Below, one piece after another: positions 58,353 to 64,000 of a stretch of DNA of 64,000 nucleotides. Under the pieces are notes generated by a model. The model did not search any database and was not told the origin of the DNA. It saw only the letters and a list, made by a program, of their open reading frames with translations. Numbering within the stretch: position 1 is the first letter of the stretch; each line of letters opens with the position of its first letter. The stretch is from Paenibacillus contaminans. GTDB lineage: Bacteria; Bacillota; Bacilli; Paenibacillales; NBRC-103111. Location of the stretch: the NCBI RefSeq assembly GCF_003285015.1, contig NZ_QMFB01000024.1:72294-136293 (forward strand), given 5' to 3'. The position numbers and the translations under genes are program-made.

Positions 58353-59438
58353 TTAAATGTGCACCGGCTGCGGGTCGTTCTTGAGCGTATTTTCCAGCGG
58401 AAAGGACTCCTGGCCGCGAAAAGCATACGCTCTGTGCAGCAGTACGAATACCGCCGTGTTCGGCTGTAGCGGTCCGAGCTCCACCGGGCGGTAAGCGAAC
58501 AGCTTCGTGTCATCCACCTTCGCCTCGATGAGCCATTGGCTGCCGCGGAACAGGCAGTTCTCAACGACGCCGAGCCGCGCTGCGGATTTCAGCGGCACTT
58601 CTTTCGCCGTGCCGATCTCGATCCATTCGGGACGAACGAACGCCTCGGCATCGGGCGGTGTTTCCTCGAAGCCTTTCCACCGCGATAAGCCTTCAACCCG
58701 GATCGACTCCCCGATGAAGCCCGCCACAAAAGGCGTCCGCGGCTTCGTATACATATCGACCGGAGAGCCTTGCTGCTCCAAGCGGCCTTGCTGCAGAATA
58801 AGCATTTCGTCCGCTACTTCGACGGCTTCTTCCTGGTCGTGCGTCACGAAGATCGTCGTAATGCCGAGCCTGTCGATCATCTCGCGCAGCCAGCCTCGCA
58901 GCTCGCGCCGTACTTTGGCGTCCATCGCCGCAAAAGGTTCGTCGAGCAGCAGTAGCTTAGGCTCGGGAGCGAGCGCACGGGCGAACGCGACGCGCTGCTT
59001 TTGTCCGCCGGACAGCTGATGCGGGAAGCGGGCGGCCAGATCGGAGAGTCCGATCAGCGCAAGCAGCTCGTTCACGCGTTGATCGATATATGCCTTGCCG
59101 TTGCGGCGTATCGCATCGGGGAGCTGCTTCATTTTGGTCTGCAGGCCGAATGCGATGTTCTCATAAACCGTCATATGCTGGAAAAGCGCATAATGCTGAA
59201 ACACGAACCCGATTTCCCGTTCTTGCGGCGAAAGGCGGTTGACCTTGCGATCGCCGAAAAAAAGCTCTCCCGAATCGGGTTCCTCCAAACCTGCCAGCAT
59301 GCGCAAAATCGTCGTTTTCCCGCCGCCGCTCGGACCGAGCAGGCCGACGAGCTTTCCTTCGCCGATCTCAAAGCTGACCCCGTCTACCGCCTGAAAGCTG
59401 CCGAATCGTTTCGACAGCTGCCGGACCGCGATTTGCAT
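58353..59438 (-). CDS. cysA: Sulfate ABC transporter ATPase
   Basis: 361 residues. Walker A GPSGGGKTT, Q-loop FVFQHYALF, signature LSGGQKQRVAFARAL, Walker B LLLLDEPF and switch His in FVTHDQEE; a C-terminal regulatory/TOBE-like region follows (about 235-361). Position after two CysT/W permeases and a sulfate-binding protein identifies the substrate as sulfate/thiosulfate. Last gene of the cys operon, 54 bases after cysW. Confidence 0.95.
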   Translation of the reverse strand: MQIAVRQLSKRFGSFQAVDGVSFEIGEGKLVGLLGPSGGGKTTILRMLAGLEEPDSGELFFGDRKVNRLSPQEREIGFVFQHYALFQHMTVYENIAFGLQTKMKQLPDAIRRNGKAYIDQRVNELLALIGLSDLAARFPHQLSGGQKQRVAFARALAPEPKLLLLDEPFAAMDAKVRRELRGWLREMIDRLGITTIFVTHDQEEAVEVADEMLILQQGRLEQQGSPVDMYTKPRTPFVAGFIGESIRVEGLSRWKGFEETPPDAEAFVRPEWIEIGTAKEVPLKSAARLGVVENCLFRGSQWLIEAKVDDTKLFAYRPVELGPLQPNTAVFVLLHRAYAFRGQESFPLENTLKNDPQPVHI

Positions 59439-59492
59439 GGCCGGATTCCTCCTTGTCGTTATTGGATGTTCATAAACCTGCTGTGCCGATCG

Positions 59493-60398
59493 TTAGGTTA
59501 CGGCCTTCAGAAGCCTGGCTTCATTCGCCGCAGCTTGGCGCTTCATATTCCACTCCATCAGGCCTTTAACGGCCAGCGTCAGCGCTGCAAGGAGCACCAG
59601 AAGCGAAGCGATGGCGAAGGAGGCTGCGAATTGATATTCGTTGTATAAAATTTGAATGTGCAGCGGAATCGTATTCGTGGATCCGCGGATATGGCCGGAT
59701 ACGACGGAAACCGCTCCGAATTCGCCCATGGCCCGGGCATTGCTTAGGATGACGCCGTACAGCAGCCCCCATTTGATATTAGGCAGCGTCACTTTCCAGA
59801 AAATGCGCCAGCCTTTGGCACCGAGGGTCACCGCCGCTTCTTCCTCTTCCGTTCCTTGCGCCTGCATGAGCGGAATCAGCTCGCGGGCGACGAAAGGAAA
59901 CGTAACGAACGTGGTGGCCAGCACGATGCCCGGAAGCGCGAAGATGATTTTGATATCGTGCTCGCTGAGCCAAGGCCCGAACAACCCGTGCGCCCCGAAC
60001 ATCAGGACGAAGATGAGGCCCGATATGACGGGCGAGACGGCGACCGGAAGGTCGATCAGCGTTATCAGAAACTGCTTGCCGCGAAAACGAAACTTCGTGA
60101 TGGCCCAAGCGGCAGCTATGCCGAACAGCGCGTTCAGCGGTACCGAAAGAAGGGCCGTCAGCAGCGTCAGGCGTATGGCGGCGCTTGCGTCAGGTTCGCT
60201 CAGAGCCGCGAAATATACTTGAATGCCTTTGCGAAAAGCTTCGGCAAATATGGAAACGAGCGGAAGAATGAGCATCAGGCCGAGAAACAGTAACGTGATG
60301 CCGATCAATAGCCATCTAACCCAGCCGGATTCCGTCCGGTGCTGCGCAGACGGATTCGGAGCAAGCGAAGCGGCAGCGGTTGGAACCGATCCTGCCAT
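59493..60398 (-). CDS. cysW: Sulfate ABC transporter permease CysW
   Basis: 301 residues, six membrane segments. EAA-type loop EEEEAAVTLGAKGWRIFWKV and the CysW-typical IDLPVAVSPVISGLIFVLMFG and SNARAMGEFGAVSVVSGHIRG. Forms the channel with CysT. Starts 15 bases after cysT. Confidence 0.95.
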   Translation of the reverse strand: MAGSVPTAAASLAPNPSAQHRTESGWVRWLLIGITLLFLGLMLILPLVSIFAEAFRKGIQVYFAALSEPDASAAIRLTLLTALLSVPLNALFGIAAAWAITKFRFRGKQFLITLIDLPVAVSPVISGLIFVLMFGAHGLFGPWLSEHDIKIIFALPGIVLATTFVTFPFVARELIPLMQAQGTEEEEAAVTLGAKGWRIFWKVTLPNIKWGLLYGVILSNARAMGEFGAVSVVSGHIRGSTNTIPLHIQILYNEYQFAASFAIASLLVLLAALTLAVKGLMEWNMKRQAAANEARLLKAVT

Positions 60399-60413
60399 GT
60401 AATCCCTTCCTTT

Positions 60414-61256
60414 CTATGCGAGAGGGCGAAACCGGTTGGCCCGCCGCTGGACGATATTGATGGCAAGCAGCAGCACGAATGAAATCAGAAGCATGACAGC
60501 GGCTATAGCCGTTGCGCCGCCATAATTGTACTGCTCCAGCTTCGTCATGATGAGCAATGGCGCAATTTCCGTTTTCATAGGCATATTGCCAGAGATGAAA
60601 ACGACTGATCCGTACTCGCCGAGCGAACGGGCGAATGCCAAGGTAAAACCCGTCAGCAAAGCGGGTGTCAGCTGCGGCAAAATAACCCGGCGGAACGTCC
60701 GCCAGCGGGATGCGCCAAGCGATGCGGCGGCGTCTTCGACTTCGGAGGACAACTGCTCGATAACCGGCTGCACCGTGCGTACGACGAACGGAATGCCGAT
60801 GAACGTCAGCGCGAGCACGATGCCGATCGGATGGTACGCGACCTTGATGCCAAGCGGATCGAGCAGCTTGCCGATCCAGCCGTTCTGCGCGTAAATCGTC
60901 GTCAGCGCAATGCCCGCCACCGCCGTGGGCAAAGCGAAGGGCAGGTCGACGATCGCATCGACGAACCTTTTGCCCGGAAAGGAGTACCGAACGAGCACCC
61001 AAGCGACGATGAGTCCGAATACGACGTTGGCGAGAGCCGCCCCTGCCGAGGCGGCGAAGCTGAGCTTATATGCGGCGAGTACCCTCGCATCCGTAACGGT
61101 TTCCCAGAAGGCGCTCCAGCCGAGGCCGGACGCCCTTATGAACAACAATGCAAGCGGCAGCATGACGAGCAGGCACATATACGTTATGGTAAAACCCATC
61201 GTTATTCCGAAGCCGGGGAGGATGCTTCGTTCCTTCAATCGAAACGACATGGTCAT
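60414..61256 (-). CDS. cysT: Sulfate ABC transporter permease CysT
   Basis: 280 residues. Starts ATG 61256 or ATG 61250 are both possible after GAGGAG. Six segments; VEDAAASLGASRWRTFRRV loop and AFARSLGEYGSVVFISGNMP, a hallmark of CysT (CysU). Preceded 15 bases away by the binding-protein gene. Confidence 0.94.
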   Translation of the reverse strand: MTMSFRLKERSILPGFGITMGFTITYMCLLVMLPLALLFIRASGLGWSAFWETVTDARVLAAYKLSFAASAGAALANVVFGLIVAWVLVRYSFPGKRFVDAIVDLPFALPTAVAGIALTTIYAQNGWIGKLLDPLGIKVAYHPIGIVLALTFIGIPFVVRTVQPVIEQLSSEVEDAAASLGASRWRTFRRVILPQLTPALLTGFTLAFARSLGEYGSVVFISGNMPMKTEIAPLLIMTKLEQYNYGGATAIAAVMLLISFVLLLAINIVQRRANRFRPLA

Positions 61257-61271
61257 CAAACTCCTCGGCCG

Positions 61272-62390
61272 TTAAGGCTTATAAATTTGGTCGAACGTGC
61301 CGCCGTCGGTAAAATGCTTCTTATGAACGGCCTGCCAGCCGCCGAACGGCTCGTCGTTGATCGTGAACAGGTTCAGCTTAGGGAAGCTGCCTGCGTATTT
61401 TTCGTTAATCGGGCGGTAGTAGTTTTTGGCGGCGATTTCCTGACCTTCGTCCGAATACAAGTATTCGAGGTAGGCGTTCGCGACTTCGCGGGTTCCTTTT
61501 TTGTCGACAATTTTGTCAACGACGGAAACAGGCGGCTCGGCGAGAACGCTGACGGACGGCACGACGATTTCGTATTTGTCTTTGCCCAACTCGTTGATGG
61601 ACAGGTATGCTTCGTTTTCCCATGCGATCAGAACGTCGCCGATGCCGCGTTGGACGAATGTGTTCGTAGAGTCGCGTGCGCCGGAGTCGAGAACGGGAAC
61701 GTTTTTGAAGAGCTGGGTGACGAATTCTTTCGCTTTTGCCTCATCTTTGCCGTATTTCTGGTAAGCGTAGCCCCATGCGGCAACATAGTTCCAGCGTGCG
61801 CCCCCGGATGTTTTCGGGTTCGGCGTGATGACCGATACGCCCGATTTGACCAAATCGTCCCAATCCTTAATGCCTTTCGGGTTGCCTTTTCTGACAAGAA
61901 AAACGATAGTCGAGGTGTAAGGGGCGCTGTTGTTTTTCAACCGTTTTTGCCAGTCGGGGTTGATCAGGCCTTTAGCTTGGATTTCATCGATATCATAAGC
62001 GAGTGCCAAAGTGACGACGTCGGCTTCGAGCCCGTCGATAACCGCCCGGCCTTGTTTGCCTGAGCCGCCGTGAGACTGTTTGAACGTAACGGTTTGACCG
62101 GTTTTTTCTTTCCAATATTTTGCGAATGCCGTGTTGTAGGATTGATAAAGCTCGCGGGTAGGGTCGTAGGATACGTTGAGCAGCTCGACCGCCGGCTTTG
62201 GCGCCGAAGATGCTGCTGGAGAAGCGGAACCGGACGGTTTGGCGGATGGATCCGCGGAGCCGGCGGCTGGTTTGGTGCTTCCGGTATTGCCGGAGCCGCA
62301 AGCGGTAAGAACGAGAATGAATGCAAGAAATGCGAACAAGAAGCCTTTTCGGAAAATGGGACTAGCGGTTTTGTTTGATCTGACCGACAT
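61272..62390 (-). CDS. sbp: Sulfate-binding lipoprotein
   Basis: 372 residues from ATG 62390 (GAAAGGGGT); a longer open frame to 62495 has no support. Lipobox LTAC (Cys32), Ser/Ala/Pro linker, then a CysP/Sbp-type domain: LNVSYDPTRELY, QSHGGSGKQ, ANVVTL-like ADVVTLALAYD, NPKTSGGARWNY and SARDSTNTF-like GARDSTNTFVQRG. Binds sulfate or thiosulfate outside the membrane. First gene of the sbp-cysT-cysW-cysA operon. The 200-base upstream region has an AT-rich segment (near 62565-62600) containing TATAGGAATTATAC, reminiscent of CymR-type boxes, but the match is weak. No SAM riboswitch was seen. Confidence 0.94.
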   Translation of the reverse strand: MSVRSNKTASPIFRKGFLFAFLAFILVLTACGSGNTGSTKPAAGSADPSAKPSGSASPAASSAPKPAVELLNVSYDPTRELYQSYNTAFAKYWKEKTGQTVTFKQSHGGSGKQGRAVIDGLEADVVTLALAYDIDEIQAKGLINPDWQKRLKNNSAPYTSTIVFLVRKGNPKGIKDWDDLVKSGVSVITPNPKTSGGARWNYVAAWGYAYQKYGKDEAKAKEFVTQLFKNVPVLDSGARDSTNTFVQRGIGDVLIAWENEAYLSINELGKDKYEIVVPSVSVLAEPPVSVVDKIVDKKGTREVANAYLEYLYSDEGQEIAAKNYYRPINEKYAGSFPKLNLFTINDEPFGGWQAVHKKHFTDGGTFDQIYKP

Positions 62391-62711
62391 TGGAAATACC
62401 CCTTTCGAATCTTGTTTGATAGGGGGCTCTAAAGCGAGCCACATGCTTCCGGCAAGGCTGCTGGCAAGGTATGAACAAGTGCCTTTATGCAGCAATCGAA
62501 CCCGACGGATCGGGAATTTGGGCTGTGGAAGCGACGTGTCTCCGGCTGTCCGGTCGACAATACGTATAATTCCTATAAACTAACTATGAATTGAATTGAT
62601 CATAACATTGCAGGGAAATCGTGTCAATGCATTTTATCGATAGCTTGGCCATGAAAAAGTAGAGAATTTACGATAATAACATACGTGTAATATTGTGGGG
62701 GGTAAATTACA

Positions 62712-62760
62712 GCTAGAAGGTTGACCGCATCAAATTCAAGGTACAGACGCGGCTGCTTTT
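62712..62760 (+). repeat. Shared motif with 57.9 kb region
   Basis: CTAG-AAG-GTTGACCGC followed by an AT-rich stretch and AAGGTACAGACGCGG parallels CTAGCAGCTTGACCGC...AAGGTTACGGCGGCGG at 57917-57956. Each copy lies upstream of a repeat array. Confidence 0.4.
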
Positions 62761-62888
62761 TAGCTGCGAGCTATTTACGAAAAGCGGCAATGAACCTTAG
62801 ATCAAACGCCGTCAAACTACTATCTAGTATTTCAACGCTTATCCTAAAAAATGTAAGGCATTTGATTGTGCAGCGGATAGTGACGCTC

Positions 62889-63075
62889 ATAATGAGGAAA
62901 AGATTACTATTCGTGAGGCAACCTTCACTATTTCAAACCGAAAACCCGTGTTTTGGTCAGGTAATGAGGCAAACGCAATTATTAGTGAGACAAACGAAAT
63001 TGATAGTGGTGTTTGCCTCACTAAGGGGCGAGAACGAGCATCTTATCAGTGAAATAGTGAGGTCAGCCTCATGAA
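62889..63075. repeat. TGAGGCAAA repeat array
   Basis: TGAGG-type boxes at 62892, 62914, 62964 and 62986 form two pairs (22 bases apart within a pair, 72 bases between pairs). They are followed by an inverted copy (GTTTGCCTCAC, 63011-63021) and GTGAGG...CCTCA (63057-63071). The rest of the gap 62391-63451 has no recognisable gene. Confidence 0.55.
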
Positions 63076-63451
63076 CAATAAGGTTTTCTCCACTAATCGC
63101 ACGGTTCGTGCATAACCATTACGATAGCCGTGTTTGCGTAACTGGCTTGCTCTCAAAACCGGAGCTTCATTAGGACTCGAGCGGGCCTCGTCGGGTTTGG
63201 AGGGAAGGGAGCGAAGGGGACTGCTCGGTTCGTCGATAATCGCGCAGAAGGAACAATACATTGCACAACATGCGTCGAAGCCCGTCGCCCCACATTTGGC
63301 ATCGCACACATTCCTCTCTGCTTGCATCATTTCCCGACGAGGAGGGAAGTCCATTCGCTACTGCATCAAGCCTGGAATCAAATACTTTGATACGGCAAAG
63401 AGCTCCGGTCTTTGCTACAATGAAGGGACTAACGGCGATGGAGGAGCGGCT

Positions 63452-64000
63452 ATGGAAAGCATGGAGCGAAAGGTTGGCGATGCGACGCTTTATCCGCTAG
63501 GGGATCAGGCTGTCGTCATAAGGTTCGGTGAGCATTTGAGCGAGGAGACACACCGGAAAGTACGCTTATTCGATGCGCTTTTGAACGAGCAGCCGTTTCC
63601 GGGGATGATCGAGACGGTGCCTTCGTTTGCAGCGGTGGCCGTTTTTTATGATCTTGTGCAGGTGACCGGAGCGATGGAGTTTCGGTATGGCTGTCCAGAT
63701 AGGGAGAAAAGCGGGAAAGATGGGATGGGCGGTCAAGGCGAAAAAAACGGGCAAGTTAGGCAATGTGGACAAGGCGGACAAGATGGGCGAGACTGGCGGG
63801 ACGGGCAAGGTGGAAAAGAGGGGCAAGGTTGGCGAGACGGGCAATATGGGCAAGACAAGCAAACCGGGCAAGTTAGACGGGGCGAGCAAGTCAGTATTAA
63901 TGAAGGTGTTTATACGGAGCGGGGGCAAGTCGAAACGGCATCGTTTGATCGGGCTTCGTCGCCTTTCCGCATCGTTTGCGATGTTTTGGAGGATTTGCTG
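63452..64000 (+). CDS. pxpB: PxpB/KipI-like 5-oxoprolinase subunit B, 3' truncated, with low-complexity insertion
   Basis: ATG 63452 after GAGGAG (63441-63446); the frame is open to the window end (183 codons). Residues 12-72 (YPLGDQAVVIRFGEHLSEET ... LFDALL ... ETVPSFAAVAVFYD) are the conserved start of the KipI/allophanate hydrolase subunit 1 family, which with PxpA and PxpC opens 5-oxoproline using ATP. Residues about 85-165 are an inserted Gly/Gln/Arg-rich tract built from GQGG/DGQ-type units. The family sequence seems to resume at SSPFRIVCDVLEDLL. A TACAAT -10 lies at 63416-63421. Downstream partners cannot be seen. Confidence 0.8.
   Translation, partial: MESMERKVGDATLYPLGDQAVVIRFGEHLSEETHRKVRLFDALLNEQPFPGMIETVPSFAAVAVFYDLVQVTGAMEFRYGCPDREKSGKDGMGGQGEKNGQVRQCGQGGQDGRDWRDGQGGKEGQGWRDGQYGQDKQTGQVRRGEQVSINEGVYTERGQVETASFDRASSPFRIVCDVLEDLL

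Noticed and set aside
62391..62600. SAM riboswitch or T-box before the sulfate operon
   Set aside because: No core motifs of either RNA were found; only a weak CymR-like segment is present.
63566..63928. Minus-strand Pro/Leu-rich 120-residue frame
   Set aside because: It is the shadow of the GGGCAAG repeats inside the pxpB-like gene.

Overview
The window looks like the chromosome of a Paenibacillaceae bacterium (Paenibacillus/Cohnella type). The evidence is the strong Firmicutes ribosome binding sites, frequent TTG/GTG starts, several LplB/YtcP-type sugar importers with AraC or YesM/YesN regulators, a very large S-layer (SLH) surface protein, dense AraC-family regulation and mid-range GC. 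No rRNA, tRNA, CRISPR array or prophage was seen. One decayed IS200/IS605-type (TnpB) element is present.

Layout. 1-3.3 kb: a reactive-sulfur cluster (TusA-rhodanese fusion, rhodanese-metallo-beta-lactamase, TusA, DsrE-like protein, CstR-like repressor, membrane rhodanese) with two matching CstR-type operators. 3.3-9.6 kb: sugar/oligosaccharide ABC importer (two permeases, lipoprotein) with its own YesM/YesN-type two-component pair, followed by an EamA transporter remnant. 10-17.7 kb (minus): a 1637-residue SLH-anchored sialidase-fold protein and a 12-repeat FG-GAP protein. 18.2-20.7 kb (minus): acetyl-CoA hydrolase/CoA-transferase and a LytTR regulator separated by three direct repeats of 21-bp period. 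21-23.3 kb: UvrD-type helicase. 23.7-27.2 kb: second LplB/YtcP importer. 27.4-33.7 kb: AraC regulator divergent from a LamG/beta-propeller protein, a HIT protein and a third ABC importer. 33.9 kb: MsrAB. 34.9-38.6 kb (minus): Fur-box-associated siderophore uptake genes (BtrR-like AraC regulator, binding lipoprotein, ferredoxin-NADP reductase-like enzyme), with the TnpB element inserted just upstream. 40-41.4 kb: repeat-rich intergenic DNA and a Gly-rich lipoprotein. 41.5-44.4 kb: AraC regulator divergent from an ADP-ribosylglycohydrolase-family enzyme. 44.6-46.7 kb: UbiB-like kinase and phasin-like protein. 47-56 kb: PAP2 phosphatase, YhdH-type oxidoreductase, SDR, nucleoside deaminase, methylglyoxal synthase, uracil permease and pyruvate phosphate dikinase. 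56-63 kb: orphan SUKH protein, YezD, alpha/beta hydrolase and a complete sulfate ABC importer (cysA-W-T-sbp, minus). The window ends inside a pxpB/kipI-like gene that carries a low-complexity insertion.

Themes. Three carbohydrate importers lack any ATPase gene, as is usual where a shared MsmX-type ATPase serves them. Carbon control is suggested by cre-like sites before aarC, the SLH gene and uraA. Intergenic DNA is unusually structured: three arrays with a 51-bp period (two near 40 kb, one at 58 kb), a TGAGGCAAA array at 62.9 kb, and a dispersed hairpin plus TTTATCCTTG element.

The best candidates for an undescribed system are (i) the ABC locus at 28.3-33.7 kb, where a signal-less LamG domain split by a beta-propeller is translationally coupled to a HIT protein, and (ii) the 51-bp arrays. 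All functions are assigned by reading motifs and gene order; no database search was run.
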